Program-made: the position numbers and the translations under genes
Notes under the pieces: model-generated
What the model was told of the DNA's origin: nothing
Seen by the model: only the letters and a program-made list of their open reading frames with translations
The model's database searches: none
Part shown: piece after piece, positions 22,260 to 32,786 of the stretch
Layout: every line of letters starts with the position of its first letter
Position numbering within the stretch: the stretch's first letter is position 1
Assembly (NCBI RefSeq): GCF_950295315.1
Contig: NC_080165.1
Coordinates: 7,690,417 to 7,754,416, forward strand
Direction: 5' to 3'
DNA from: Erinaceus europaeus
Taxonomy: Eukaryota; Chordata; Mammalia; Eulipotyphla; Erinaceidae
Length of the DNA stretch: 64,000 bases

Positions 22260-23079
22260 GTAACTTCTTATATAAAAGTTATACTACCTATATAAATGGC
22301 AGTATTTATTCTCACCATGAAGATGTATTTAACTTTTTTTTTACCTTTAATCTTTTCTCTTCTACATTCTCCCCCATCCCCCCTTACCCCCTTGTTTCAT
22401 TTATTCCCTTTTCTACACGAGTTTCTTTTAACCATGATCTTGACGCTGACTTTCTACCTCATGAAATTTTTTTTTTTTTTGTGGTATCAACTTGTTTGGT
22501 CAGTTGGCACTTGAGGCTGCTAGCCCAAAGCTCTTATCAGAATTCTGAGAACATGGAGCACTTCTTGGGTTAAGGCTTTCAGGTTCATTTTAAGGATTCA
22601 TTTCATGTCCCAATCAAATTACTGTCATTTCACTCTGAAAACAGATGAAGATTTATAGTCTCAGTTCCCAGAAGCTGCTGAAGTCAGACACCCAGGCCCC
22701 TTCAAGTCCCTCCTAAGCCAGCAGCCCCAAACTCCCTCCAGCTTAGTACCCTACAATTGTATCTGCTCCTTCAACCAGCTAGAGCCCTGCATTTTCTTAA
22801 CTTTTCTCAGTACACAAACTACCTTTATGAGCATTCTATACTTAATATTGGGATGCTTCCCAATAAGCAAGAAGGCAGCCAAAGACAGATATCTTTACGT
22901 AAGGTGAAGACATAAAGGTAACAAAATAATTTAAACCAGAGTTGGGTAGCAAGTATTACCTGCCTGTATCCAGGAATGCCAGTCATACTTTAAGCTATCT
23001 TTTGCATTTGATATTCAGCTATGTTCGACTAAATGATCAACCTGTGCTGCGGTCTATAGCATGAAATCAAAGATTATTG
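22260..23079. other. Unassigned intronic DNA
   Basis: No repeat recognised with confidence. A C/T-rich patch (22355-22400) and a poly-T run (22468-22481) are present. Open frames at 22241-22573 and 22296-22514 run through low-complexity sequence. Confidence 0.4.
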
Positions 23080-23345
23080 GCTTTGGGATGAAGTGGATAG
23101 AATCAGAGAAGATGACGTTCAATGAAGCCAGTCCGGAAAGAGGTGAAGGACAACTGCAGGATGGTTTAACTCATATGGGGAACACAGAGAATTGACTCTA
23201 CCAATGTGAGAAAAGCTAAGTGTCAACTTAGTTCCCAGACTGTAGGAGAAGTCTAGTGTTATCTATGGGGGTGGGGATAGTGACACAGACCTTTGGTGAT
23301 GGGGATGGTGAAAAAAATAATAATTAAATAAATAATTCATTAGGG
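23080..23345 (+). mobile_element. L1 3' end, diverged
   Basis: 'GAATCAGAGAAGATGACG', 'CAGGATGGTTTAACTCATATG' and 'GACACAGACCTTTGGTGATG' follow the order of the L1 ORF2-end/3' UTR seen in other copies and finish A-rich. Confidence 0.6.
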
Positions 23346-23682
23346 GAGAAAAAAAATCACTGGCTCATTAGTTATAATGAAGACTGATAGTTTTAATTGA
23401 TTTGCTAACACTATAGGTGAATTTTTGCTCCTAAGATTTTTTTTTTCATTTTCATTACAACTAAAACTCTAGAAGAGTTTGGGTACAGACTCAGTCATTT
23501 CTTAGTTTTATTTCCAAAAGTAGAAATCCCAACAGATGCCTATTATTTTCATTACAAGACAGTGCAAATGGCTCGCTGAAGTCATACTCTGCTATGATTC
23601 AATCCACTGAGTTCAAGGTGAAAGTACACATCATTTCCATTCAAATTCTATTCATAATCAGAAAATTAAAAATACTCTGTGG
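23346..23682. other. Unassigned intronic DNA
   Basis: No repeat or coding signal recognised. Confidence 0.4.
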
Positions 23683-23850
23683 GACTGGAAGACAGTTCAC
23701 CCGGAAGGTGCACAGCTTGTACTGTCAAGCATATGGCCTAGGTGCAAACTCTCCTGCCATAGCAGAATACCAGGGTATCCGCGTATATTCCAGCCTCATG
23801 GCGCCTCCATTTCACCACAGGATGAGAAAGTGGCTGCTCAGAAACAGCTG
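23683..23850 (+). mobile_element. Old SINE-F like element
   Basis: tRNA-like start 'GGGACTGGAAGACAGTTCAC', then 'CCTAGGTGCAAACTCTCC', running into the TGGA array that may derive from its tail. Confidence 0.45.
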
Positions 23851-24024
23851 AATGGATGAATGGATGGATGGATGAATGGATGGATGGATGGATGAATAAA
23901 TGGATGAATGGGTGGATGGATGGATGGATGGATGGATGAATGGATGGATGGATGAGTGGGTGGATGGATGGATGGATGGATGGATGGATGGATGGATGGA
24001 TGGATGGATGGATGAATGGATGGA
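23851..24024. repeat. TGGA/TGAA tetranucleotide array
   Basis: About 174 bp of ATGG repeats with scattered G-to-A variants (TGAATGGATGG). All minus-strand frames read as His/Pro/Ser/Ile-rich repeats, which are artefacts of the array. Confidence 0.97.
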
Positions 24025-24057
24025 CACAAGTCAAAACTATCTGATGGCCATATTAAG

Positions 24058-24234
24058 AAGAGAAGTACAGGAGCTGATGGTGACACACTGCCATATGCTA
24101 GAAGCTGGATTCAAGCCTCTGATCCCCAACTACAAGGGTAGGGTGTTTCATGAAGGGAGGAACAGTGAAAGAGAGCATATTCCTCTCTCTTTTTCTCTTT
24201 CTCCCTCCCTCTCTATTTCTGTCTCTATCAGGAG

Positions 24235-24277
<43 letters not shown>

Positions 24278-24372
24278 AGGAAAGAAAGAAAGAAAGTAAA
24301 AATGACTGGCAGGAGAGGTGGAGTCATCATGCAGGCACCAACCTTCAGTGACAATTTGGGTGATGCTTGAAA
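24058..24372 (+). mobile_element. Dimeric SINE with internal GAAA array
   Basis: SINE-B body ('CTGATCCCCAACTACAAGGG', 'CTCTATTTCTGTCTCTATCAG'), then a (GAAA)n array at 24236-24296, then the 3' module '..AGGAGAGGTGGAGTCATCATG' and an A/G-rich end. Confidence 0.7.
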
Positions 24373-24373
24373 A

Positions 24374-24480
24374 GAAAGAAGGACTTAAAGAGAGGGAGGG
24401 AGGGGAGAGGAGGGGCAGACAAGTCTCAGGAGGAGAGGACAGGGGAGGGGAGGAAGAAAGGAGAAAAAACAGGAGGACAA
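24374..24480. repeat. Polypurine (GGA/GAA-rich) tract
   Basis: Almost pure purine on the plus strand. A minus-strand open frame of 199 codons (24098-24697) traverses this and the GAAA array and is not a gene. Confidence 0.85.
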
Positions 24481-25204
24481 AATGTTTTAGATCTGTGTTC
24501 AGAGATGACTTCAACTCCATATTGTGAGATGAGTAATAAAGTATCAAGAAGAACATAAAAAGGGGGGAGGGCATTAATAAAGGGAGGAAAAGATAAAGGT
24601 GGCAAGGGGTCATTACAAAGACACAGATGGAAAAGACAGCAGGGGGAAAAAAAGGCGAGATCAGAGAGGGAAGTAGACTGGAAACACATAAAAACATGTA
24701 AAAAATATAGACAAAACCTGGTAATGGTACATTCCTGTGTTTTATAAAAGTTATTTCATAATCTGGACTTCACAGGATCAGTAATTTTGAATTTGGGCTT
24801 CTCATTCCTCATCTCTGCAATGTGAATGAGTTGCTTAATGACTGTTTGCGCTTTGACTAGTTTTCTCCAATTCTTCATTTCATTCCTAATCATGGTGGCC
24901 GTGCCTAGGACAGAAATATTTCTCAAGCATTCTTCCTTCAGGCCTGAGAGAGACTCTGACATTCCATCTCTCCTGAAAAATGCCTACTTGAATATGCAAG
25001 ACATACAATCTCTTTTAGGACTGAAGTATTACACATATTTTTAGTATTCTTTAAATGGAAAAATTGCTAACCTAACACACTACTAGGCACACAGTGTACA
25101 TAGTCAAAATGAGACTTCTAAATTCAGCTTTTGTTTGCTTGCTTTGTTTCGCTTTTGTTTTCTAAGTAATCAATACTACTAAAAGTCTCAAAGAAAGAAA
25201 ATGT
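24481..25204. other. Unassigned intronic DNA
   Basis: No repeat or coding signal recognised. Confidence 0.4.
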
Positions 25205-25373
25205 TGTATGGGGTCTGCAAAATAGTTCACTTGCATAATGTACTGTTTTGCCAAGTGCATGATCCAGGTTCCAGCCTGTCTCCCATTGCAGTGAAGGAGC
25301 TATGATATCTTCCTCCTCCTCCTTCTGCCTCCATATTGGGGTGTTGTGGCGTGCGGGGGGGGGGGGGGGGGGG
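25205..25373 (+). mobile_element. SINE-F like element followed by a 19-G run
   Basis: Head 'GGGGTCTGCAAAATAGTTCAC', 'GATCCAGGTTCCAGCCTG', 'CCCATTGCAGTGAAGGAGC', then CT-rich. A 19-base G homopolymer follows at 25355-25373. Confidence 0.6.
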
Positions 25374-25553
25374 CTAAGCCTGGAATGATGAAGTTCTAAA
25401 GATGACAAAAAGGTGAGGAGTGGTGTGAGGGGGAGGAAGGGAGAGAGGGAAGGAGAGAGAGAAAGAGGAAACGAAAAAAGGAAAGGAAAATAGGGTATTT
25501 CTAAGCTTGCTGTTCTAATACCCAAATTCAGTCCTACAATCAGTTAACTGTAC
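25374..25553. other. Purine-rich then unassigned DNA
   Basis: 25425-25490 is GGA/GAA-rich. The remainder is unassigned and carries the left TSD of the next element. Confidence 0.4.
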
Positions 25554-25568
25554 GTATTCCCACCTTCT

Positions 25569-25909
25569 TTTTTTTATTTTTCTATTTATTTTTTATTTAT
25601 AAAAAGGAAACATTGACAAAGCCATAGGATAAGAGGGGTACAACTCCACACAATTCCCACCACCAGGTCTCCATATCCCATCCCCTCCCCTGACGGCTTT
25701 CCTATTTTTTATCCCTCTGGGAGTATGGACCCAGGGTCATTGTGGGATGCAGAAGGTGGAAGGTCTGGCTTCTGTAATTGCTTCCGTGCTGAACATGGGC
25801 GTTGACAGGTGGATCCATACTCCCAGCCTGTCTCTCTCTTTCCCTAGTAGGGGCAGGGCCCTGGGGAAGCAGGGCTCCAGGACACATTGGTGGGGTCATC
25901 TGTCCAGGG
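25569..25909 (-). mobile_element. Retroposon E, 341-bp 3' end with 15-bp TSD
   Basis: Perfect 15-bp direct repeats GTATTCCCACCTTCT lie at 25554-25568 and 25910-25924. The tail (T-rich on the plus strand) is at the left and the 5' truncation is near 'CCCCTGGACAGATGACCCC'. This is textbook L1-type target-primed insertion. Confidence 0.93.
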
Positions 25910-25924
25910 GTATTCCCACCTTCT

Positions 25925-26239
25925 GTGATAACATGCATGTAGTCCCTTTACTAATCTGGTCTTACCCAGCATTTGAACATCCTGTATTAAAGGACAGCCT
26001 TGCCTCCGCAGGTATAAACAGCTGGTGGTTTGCAAGTATAAACAGCTGGTGGTTTGCGAGTAGCAGATTCTCAAGTCTGCAATCTGACGTTTCTCAGTTT
26101 GAGTCTTTCACTTTTCACTTGTCACTTTCACAGTCTTGGCCTTTGTTTTCTTTTGGAAGTGAAAACAACAACAAAAATAAAACCTGAGGTAATAAAAACT
26201 CATCATGGCTATAAACAATGAATTGAATAGATCCTATTG
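25925..26239. other. Unassigned DNA with a 24-bp tandem duplication
   Basis: Two copies of a 24-bp unit GTATAAACAGCTGGTGGTTT+GCRA lie at 26012-26035 and 26036-26059. Nothing else is recognised, although the TATAAA-like unit and the A-rich end leave open an old LTR. Confidence 0.5.
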
Positions 26240-26576
26240 TCTTTTTTTTTTTTTGCCTCCAGGGTTATTGCTGGGGCTCAGTGCCTGCACCATGAATCCA
26301 CTGCTCCTGGAGGCCATTTTTTCCCCTTTTGTTGCCCTTCTTGTGGTTATTATTGTCGTTGTTGATGTCATTCATTGTTGGATAGGACAGAGAGAAATAG
26401 AGAGGAGGGGAAGACAGAGAGGGGGAGAGAAAGACAGACACCTGCAAACCTGCTTCACTGCTTGTGAAGCGACTCCCCTGCAGGTGGGGAGCCGGGGGCT
26501 CGAACGGAGATCCTTACCCTGGTCCTCCCACTTTGCATCACCTGCGCCCAACCCGCTGCACTACCGCCCGACCCCC
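26240..26576 (-). mobile_element. Dimeric SINE-A, complete
   Basis: Poly-T, the 3' module 'CCTCCAGGGTTATTGCTGG' and 'GCTCCTGGAGGCC' (26258-26319), then a minus-strand SINE-A down to head 'GTAGTGCAGCGGG'. Imperfect TSDs GAATAGAYMCTATTK flank it. Confidence 0.92.
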
Positions 26577-26784
26577 GAATAGACACTATTTTCAAACCTC
26601 TGGTATCACTGGAAATAATACATAGATTTTAGAACAAAAGTTTTATCCGAATAATTTTATAAGGGCAAACAATCGTTAACAGTATGGTTGTTAACTTTGG
26701 AGGGTCAACTTCTCACTTTTTCATGACAGGTAACCATGAAACATTATTATGTCCAACTTGGATGGTTTTTGTTTGTTGGCTTGT

Positions 26785-27235
26785 TTGTTTGTTATTGTCA
26801 TCAAGGTTACTGCTGACACTATGAATCCATTACTCCAAGCAGCCTTTTTAAAAAAAAAAAAATTTTATTAGGACAGAGAGAAATTGAGAGAGGAGTAAGC
26901 GATAGAGTGGGAGAGAAAGAGAGATGCTTGCAGACCTGCTTCACTATTTGTGAAGCATCCCCCCCCTGCAGGGGGAGAGCCAGGGCTCGAACCGCGGGTG
27001 TTTGCACTTAAGTAAACAGGTGCACCACCGCCCAGCCCTAATGAAGGAGCTCTTTTTCTTTATTTTTTTTCATTTTTGTTATTGGACAGAGATAAAGAGA
27101 AATTAAGAGGGAGGAGATAGAGAAGGAAAGAGACCGGCAGCTGCAGCCCTGCTTCAGCACTCTTGAAGCTTCCTTGAATCTGGCCTTTGCACACTGTAAC
27201 ATGTGCTCTTAGCCAGGTGGGCCACCACCTCGCCC
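26785..27235 (-). mobile_element. Two adjacent minus-strand SINEs
   Basis: 26785-27038 is dimeric (module 'GGTTACTGCTGACACTATG', body, 'GGCTCGAACCGCGGG' head). 27052-27235 is a SINE-B lacking the 'CCTGCAGGTGGGG' part. With 26240-26576 they form a same-orientation trio. Confidence 0.8.
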
Positions 27236-27239
27236 CATC

Positions 27240-27571
27240 CTAACTTAAATGCTTTTTCACCAGCATTCCAACTGTCATTAGAGCAAAGGATTTTCTTTTT
27301 TGTAGAGATACAGGAGAATCACCTGGTTATATGGAATGCCAAGAATCAAACCTGTGCAAAATTATACCCCTGTAATCTTTGTAAATCAATACTAAGGCAC
27401 CAGTGAAATTTTTAAAAAATAGAATCAAACTGCTTTTCTTTTTTTACCTTTTGCTTGTATCCAAATACGTGTTTTCATCAGAAGCTGATGATGAAACACT
27501 TCACTACATGAAAACTGGAGGCACTGTGTTTATGTGGAGAAAGCAGTAACACATAGAGGGGAGGGAAACAA
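27240..27571. other. Mostly unassigned, with an L1/E-like 3' end
   Basis: 27358-27395 ('AAAATTATACCCCTGTAATC', 'TTTGTAAATCAATACTAAG') resembles an old L1-type 3' terminus. Nothing else is recognised. Confidence 0.4.
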
Positions 27572-28235
27572 AGCCAGCAGGAACCCTTCTGCACTGCTGG
27601 TGGGAATGTAAACTGGTCCAGCCTCTGTGGAGAGCAGTCTGGAGAACTGTCACAAGGCTACACATGGACCTTCCATATTACCCAGTAATTCCTCTCCTGG
27701 GGTTATACCCCAAGGACTCCATAACACCCAACCAAAAAGATACGTGTACAACTATGTTCATAGCAGCACAATTCATAATAGCTAAAACCTGGAAGGAACC
27801 CAAGTGCCCAACAGATGAGTGGCTGAGAAAGCTGTGGTACATATACACAATGAAATACTATGCAGCTATCAAGAACAATGAACCCACCTTCTCTGACCCA
27901 TCTTGGACAGAGCTTGAAGGAATTATGTCAAGTCAGCTAAGCCAGAAATATAAAGATGAGTATGGGATGTCCCCACTCATCAACAGAAGTTGAGAAAGAA
28001 GAACAGAGATGGAAACTAAAAGCAGGATCTGATTAAATCAAGAGCAGGGCACCAAAGTAAAAACCCTGTGGTGAAGGGGAGGGTGGCCATTGGGCTTCCC
28101 GGCGCAGCAGCGGGGTGGGGGGGGGGGGATGGGACACAGTTTTTTGGTGGTGGGAATGGTGTTTATGTACACTCCCATTAAAGTGTAGACATATAAACCA
28201 CTATTTAATTAATATGAGAGGGGAAAAATTAATCA
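27572..28235 (+). mobile_element. L1: ORF2 C-terminus and 3' UTR
   Basis: An uninterrupted 109-codon frame (27664-27993) includes VIPLLGLYPKDS, MFIAAQFIIAKTWKEPKCPT and YTMKYYAAIKNNE, the conserved C-terminal end of L1 ORF2p, read onward from 'CTTCTGCACTGCTGGTGG'. The 3' UTR follows, with a G-rich tract (28113-28128) and '..GTGGTGGGAATGGTG..ACACTCCCATTAAAG'. It lacks the reverse transcriptase core, so it is a dead 5'-truncated copy. Confidence 0.88.
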
Positions 28236-28329
28236 TATGCCTAGAATTTCTTAAAACACAGACTGAGTCTTTGTAATACATAGGCTGTCTGTGATATGTT
28301 GACTCTCTCAAAAGCCTAGACCAGCGAGA

Positions 28330-29305
28330 ACAGAAGCAACCAGTAGCACAGTTATATACAAGATGCTGGGTATTATACCCCAAACCCTAACAAAGGGACT
28401 TTTCAAAGTTAACCCAATCACCAAATAATGTGATGATAAGAATAACTGTCCATTGTCTCCTTGAACCCTAAGACAGCAGGAACATCACATTTCCACTATA
28501 GAGCCTATATTTCCCCCAGTCCTGGAACCTTAGAGTGCGGAGTACTTTCCTGCATGCTTCTCTCAATTCAAATCAAATATAATTGCATCCGCAGATCACA
28601 ACCCAATCAACGCAACGAGTGCCACCCCAGCATGCTTCACTTCAGACTGTGTCCAGAGACTACAGGTGTAGAATGACAACCCTTCAGCTTCATCACTAGG
28701 GTGAGACATTTCCTTTCATAGTATTCTCTAATTCCATTCCAGGTGGTCCACTCCCCAATAAAGTCCCCAAACCAATATATAGACCCCGTCCCCTGAGATA
28801 GAGCATAGGTTCACACATGCCCATAAACTAGGTAAAAAATATATACCTGAAAGCAGAAATACACAAGAGCCTGCAGGGAATACTCCCCAACACTTTATCT
28901 GCACTATTCCAGCCTTTAGGTCCATGGCTGTTCAACAATTTGTTTGGCTTTATATGTTAACTCTCTTTTCAGCCACCAGGTTCCAGATGCCAACACGATG
29001 CCGACCAGACTTCCCTGGACAGACAACCCCACCAATGTGTCCTGGAGCTCCACTTCCCCAGAGACCCACCTTACTAGGGAAAGAGAGAGACAGGCTGGGA
29101 GTATGGATCAACCATTCAATGTCCATGTTCAGCGGGGAAGCAATTACAGAAGCCAGACCTTCTACCTTCTGCAACCCACAACGACTCTGGGTCCATACTC
29201 CCAGAGGGATAAAAAATGGGAAAGCTATCAGGGGAGGGGATGGGATATGGAACTGTACCCCTCTTATCCTATGGCTTTGTTTATGTCTCCTTTCTTAAAT
29301 TAAAA
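28330..29305 (+). mobile_element. Retroposon E, near-complete short form
   Basis: Starts about 'AGTAGCACAGTTATATACAAG', contains 'GAACCCTAAGACAGCAGGAAC' and 'CACTTTATCTGCACTATTCC' without the central segment, and ends 'CTTTCTTAAATTAAAAAAAAAG'. An open frame homologous to those in other short copies is at 28924-29298. Confidence 0.85.
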
Positions 29306-29324
29306 AAAAAGAAGAGCATGTGTG

Positions 29325-29366
29325 GGGGTCGGGTGGTAGCTCAGTGGGTTAAGCGCATTCTTTCTA
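29325..29366 (+). mobile_element. SINE-A head fragment
   Basis: Box-A-containing 'GGTCGGGTGGTAGCTCAGTGG' and 'GTTAAGCGCATT' only. The rest of the SINE is absent. Confidence 0.7.
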
Positions 29367-29724
29367 CGAGGGGCAAGTCATAACATGACTTCTTTTGTCT
29401 GTCTATGTTGACCCACCTTCCCCACTTTCATAATGTAACTTTCAAATATGCCCCTGTGTAAGGAAGAGGGGGTACTTCTGACTCTCTATTCCCACCAGGC
29501 ACTGCCAAAGCACTATTAATCAATTGTGACAGTATAATTATTTGTAACAGTAACGGGGGGAGAATACATCGTCCCACTCTCGTCTTTTTTGTCCAACTTC
29601 CTTGAAGTCTGAATGCAGGGGTAGAGGAGATGACCCTGTCAGGCTCCCTGGCGATCATGACGGGGCAGCGCACAAAAGTAGGAATAGACAAGATGAAATT
29701 AGGGTCTTCAGGTGGGTATGTCCC
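29367..29724. other. Unassigned, relatively GC-rich DNA
   Basis: No repeat recognised. A minus-strand 87-codon frame (29428-29691) has a basic leader and a hydrophobic stretch ILPPLLLQIIILSQL that looks like a signal or anchor segment. I recognise no family, and it has no flanking gene structure. Confidence 0.35.
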
Positions 29725-29885
29725 CTATGACAACCTCTATTATAATCATTATGCAAAAAAAATAAAATACAATAAAACTTGAGGTTAACTTAGCTCCTCC
29801 TTAAGCCCAGGTCTATTTCCTCACTAACTTGAGGCCAGACCCCATAAACCTAATACTGGTTAGTATACAACAAATGACACTCAGT
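29725..29885 (+). mobile_element. Fragment of the LTR-type element seen at 14570-14740
   Basis: 'GAGGTTAACTTAG', 'CTTAAGCCCAGGTCTATTTCC' and 'ATACAACAAATGACACTC' match, in inverted orientation, the block at 14570-14740. Two copies show it is an interspersed family. Confidence 0.6.
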
Positions 29886-29906
29886 ACCTTAAAAACTGGG
29901 AGAAAT

Positions 29907-30135
29907 GGGGGATAGGCAGTGGCGCACCTGGTTGAGCGCACACATTACGGTGTGCAAGGACCCAGGTTCAAACCCCTGGTCCCCACCTGCAGGGGGAAAG
30001 CTTCACAAGTGGTGAAGCAGGGCTGCAGGTGTCTCTCTGTCTCTCTCCCTCTCTATCTCCCCCTTCTTTCTCAATTTCTCTGTCTTTATCCAATAGTAAA
30101 TAAAAATATATTTTAAAATAAGTAAATAAATAAAA
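29907..30135 (+). mobile_element. SINE-B, well preserved
   Basis: Box A 'GGCAGTGGCGCACCTGG', box-B-like 'GGTTCAAACCCC', 'CCCACCTGCAGGGGGAAAGC', tail 'TTATCCAATAGTAAATAAA'. Imperfect TSDs AAAAACTGGGAGAAAT/AAAAACTATGAGAAAG. Confidence 0.92.
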
Positions 30136-30139
30136 ACTA

Positions 30140-30800
30140 TGAGAAAGTCTAAGTCTGTCAGATACAGAAACGACTGAAAAAGCAGAGTAAGGGCAAGAGA
30201 CTGGATCACTTAATGATGTCCCTTTGGACTGATACCAGGCCACCCCATCACCTGGGGCCTTAGTCAGGGGATCCTAATCCTTGGATTCCCCCACAGATAT
30301 GATTGGCCTAGATCTCTAATAGATTCCTCTCTCCACCACCACTGGTCACTTCCATTTGGAGCATCATTCTAAGCCTTCCTGTGGGCCTCTTGCCCTCAGT
30401 GTAGAGCAGCAGTGGTAGTGACTACCCCACTCTCTGAAGGGAGGTTAGTCAGCCTGCTCCGCCCCTCGAGGAAGGTCCTGAAATGAGAGCAGCCTAGAAT
30501 GTTCCCAGCTGTGGCCAGGGGCTGTGAGCTCAGACCTATGCAGGGATGCAGGTTACACAGGCTCTTGTGCCAAACATGAATATATATATTATATGGGCCC
30601 GAGGGCAGATCGATGGGGTAAACAATTAATGGTATTTGTGTACTTTCCTCATGTTTGGGAGATACTCGAGCCTTAATCCAGCTTTCTAGTCATATTCTAA
30701 ACTCTGAAATCATCTTCTCAGACAATATTTTTAGTCCACCTGCATGTTAGCTGTCAGTCTCAAGTAAAAATTACTAAAGTCATGGGCCCCTTGGACCATT
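30140..30800 (+). mobile_element. Retroposon E, central segment without 3' end
   Basis: Contains 'GGGCAAGAGACTGGATCAC', 'CCCACAGATATGATTGGCC', 'GAATGTTCCCAGCTGTGGCC' and 'CATGTTTGGGAGATACTCG', in the order of the long form at 59740-60330. It ends near 'GTCATGGGCCCCTTGG' without the family 3' terminus. Confidence 0.7.
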
Positions 30801-31540
30801 TATGTTCTGACACTGTTATAAATAACTGTCATCTTGGTTTCAATGTTTTGAAAATTAGAAGTTACTTCTTACTTGAAATTAGATTCTTCCTTTGTCTGAT
30901 AATGTTTTGACTGGGAACCCTAGAAAAAAGGCAGTGTAATAGTATACACAAAATCTTGTGACTATACTCTATTGAATCCAAAAAGATATTTCTTGTAAAA
31001 GAAAAAAGTTATTATAAATGAGTCACATAAAATGTTATTATATAAAGAATGTGTAACCAGTTATTAAATATTATTTGTATGCTAGCTACAAAATGTGTAT
31101 TTCAAAAATATACCTCTGTCAGCATGATTTAGACTAAATTGCACCTTCTGGGTTACAATAAGGAAAAAAGAAATATATATATATATATATATATTATATA
31201 GAATTAGCATTGGGCTACAGGCACTTGGCCTCTTGATCTGAATCCAAAGAAGCTGATAGGTACAGTGTTGACTCTAATATCAAGACAACATATTGACACA
31301 ATGTCACCTAAACTATATTTAAATATATATATCTTGATTAATTCCATCCAGTTTAATCAGCTACTTTTGCAGACTGGGAAAGTGAAATACAGAATTCACT
31401 GAGCATGTCCTAAGGTTACCTAGCAGCAAATGAGGATCTGGGCTGGAACCCAAGGTTTTTCCTCTGTCTCCAAAGGAATTAACTTCATTACTCAGGACAT
31501 TGTGGCAGACAAAACAGTCATTAAAATGTGCAAAAGTTCT
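30801..31540. other. Unassigned DNA with a TA microsatellite
   Basis: A TA array at 31171-31199. Otherwise no repeat or coding signal recognised. Confidence 0.45.
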
Positions 31541-31657
31541 TTTGTTTTGTTGTTGTTGTTGACCAGGGCATGACTCAGCTTTGGCTATTGGTTATGACAG
31601 GGATCAAACCCAGTAATTCTTACATGCAAGTCTTGTGTACTACCATGCTCTGGCTCC
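31541..31657 (-). mobile_element. SINE-D
   Basis: Minus strand: 'GGATCAAACCCAGTAATTC' and 'CTACCATGCTCTGGCTCCC' form the tRNA-like head. The GTT array at 31549-31560 is its tail. Confidence 0.6.
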
Positions 31658-31763
31658 CAAATATGCAAAACTATTGTTCTATCATTTGAAACATATTTGG
31701 GGAGCTTTGGAAATTATTATATAGCTTTCCCTTAGAAGTCAAAATGGCTATGAAGTATATACA

Positions 31764-31930
31764 TGGCTCAGGGAATCCGGAGTCCTGCACACAGACTGAG
31801 AAGACTGAAACTATCAGGCTGTTGGAAAAGTCATGATGTATTTTTTTCTGTGCAGAAATGTGTCATGACTTTTCAGACAACCCAATATATAATTTGAGAG
31901 GACAATGAGGGAGTGAGAGGGAAACTGAGT
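31764..31930 (+). repeat. Inverted-repeat arm 1 (partner 34148-34308)
   Basis: About 167 bp that recurs as reverse complement 2.2 kb downstream, including flanks on both sides of an internal mariner-like MITE. Shared words include GGCTCAGGGAATCCGG, AGAAGACTGAAACTATC and CAATATATAATTTGAGAGG. Confidence 0.9.
31814..31885 (+). mobile_element. Mariner-type MITE, 72 bp
   Basis: Near-palindrome. The left end TCAGGCTGTTGGAAAAGTCA matches the reverse complement of the right end (TTGGGTTGTCTGAAAAGTCA). TA dinucleotides flank both ends (31812-31813, 31886-31887), as for Tc1/mariner insertions. The architecture recalls MADE1-like mini-elements. Confidence 0.8.
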
Positions 31931-32014
31931 ATAGAGTATGGAGTTTTATAAAGTCTAGTTTATACCTCATAAACCTTGTCTAACTGGCAATAAGCATTGT
32001 CAAGATGTAGAAAT

Positions 32015-32142
32015 TAGGACAGGGAGGACAGTATAACGGTTATGTAAAAAGACTGTCAAACCTGAGGCTCAAGGTCTCATGTTCAATCCCCCATAGCAAC
32101 ATAAGGCACAGCTGAGCAGAGCTCTGGTAAAATAAATACAGA
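32015..32142 (+). mobile_element. SINE-D
   Basis: Head 'GGGAGGACAGTATAACGG', 'CCTGAGGCTCAAGGTCTC', box-B-like 'GTTCAATCCCC', ending 'AGAGCTCTGGTAAAATAAAT'. Confidence 0.75.
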
Positions 32143-32260
32143 AATTACAACCCCTACCCACTAAAGTTTCACTAAATGAGCTGTGTCTGTACAGTCAACA
32201 TTAATTCTTTTACATAAAAAATTTACTGAAGGACTAGGAATATCAGCTTTAAAGTACAGG

Positions 32261-32585
32261 GGCCAGGCTGTGGCACCCCTGGTTAAGTGCACACACTACA
32301 GTGCACAAGGACCCAGGTTCAAGACCCTGATCCCACCTGCAGGAGGGAAGCTTCATGAGTGGTGAAGCAGGGCTGCAGGTGTCTCTCTCTACCTATCTAC
32401 TCTTCCTCTCTCAATTTCTCTGTCTCTACCCAATAATTAATTAAAAATAAAACAATACAGGCATGCCTGAGGTTCCAGGACCAATCCCCAGAACCACTAT
32501 ATGTCAGAGCTGAACAGTATTCTTTTCTATTCCTTTCCTCTCTTTCTATCTTAGAAATGAGTAAATGCATATCTAAATGTTGAAA
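32261..32585 (+). mobile_element. SINE-B followed by a SINE-D fragment
   Basis: 32261-32452 is a SINE-B ('GGTTCAAGACCC', 'CCACCTGCAGGAGGGAAGC', CT-rich tail). 32455-32585 is the body of a SINE-D ('TGCCTGAGGTTCCAGGACC', 'GAGCTGAACAGTATTC'). They read in the same direction. Confidence 0.75.
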
Positions 32586-32786
32586 ATAAAATTTTGTTAG
32601 TATTATTAAAAACATACTGAAGAGGGAGTTATCATTTGGTATCAAGTATACTATGAATATAAAAATGCATATTGATTATAAAAGCCTCATTGTTGCATGA
32701 GAGAAGCATACTTGGGTCAGAATACAAATTAAATAGAAGAAAGTAAAAGTGGACTTAAGACTTGCTGAACTACTCTTTACAGAGTT

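Noticed and set aside
23738..24086. Long minus-strand frames rich in His-Pro-Ser-Ile and a plus-strand Met-Asp-Gly-Trp frame
   Set aside because: They are translations of the TGGA tetranucleotide array, open in several frames at once.
24098..24697. 199-codon minus-strand open frame rich in Ser, Phe and Leu
   Set aside because: It runs antisense through GAAA/GGA purine arrays and a SINE. Low-complexity composition, no domain.
29428..29691. Minus-strand frame with a basic leader and hydrophobic segment resembling a signal peptide or retroviral envelope start
   Set aside because: No family match that I recognise, only 87 codons, and the neighbouring LTR-like fragment is in the opposite orientation.
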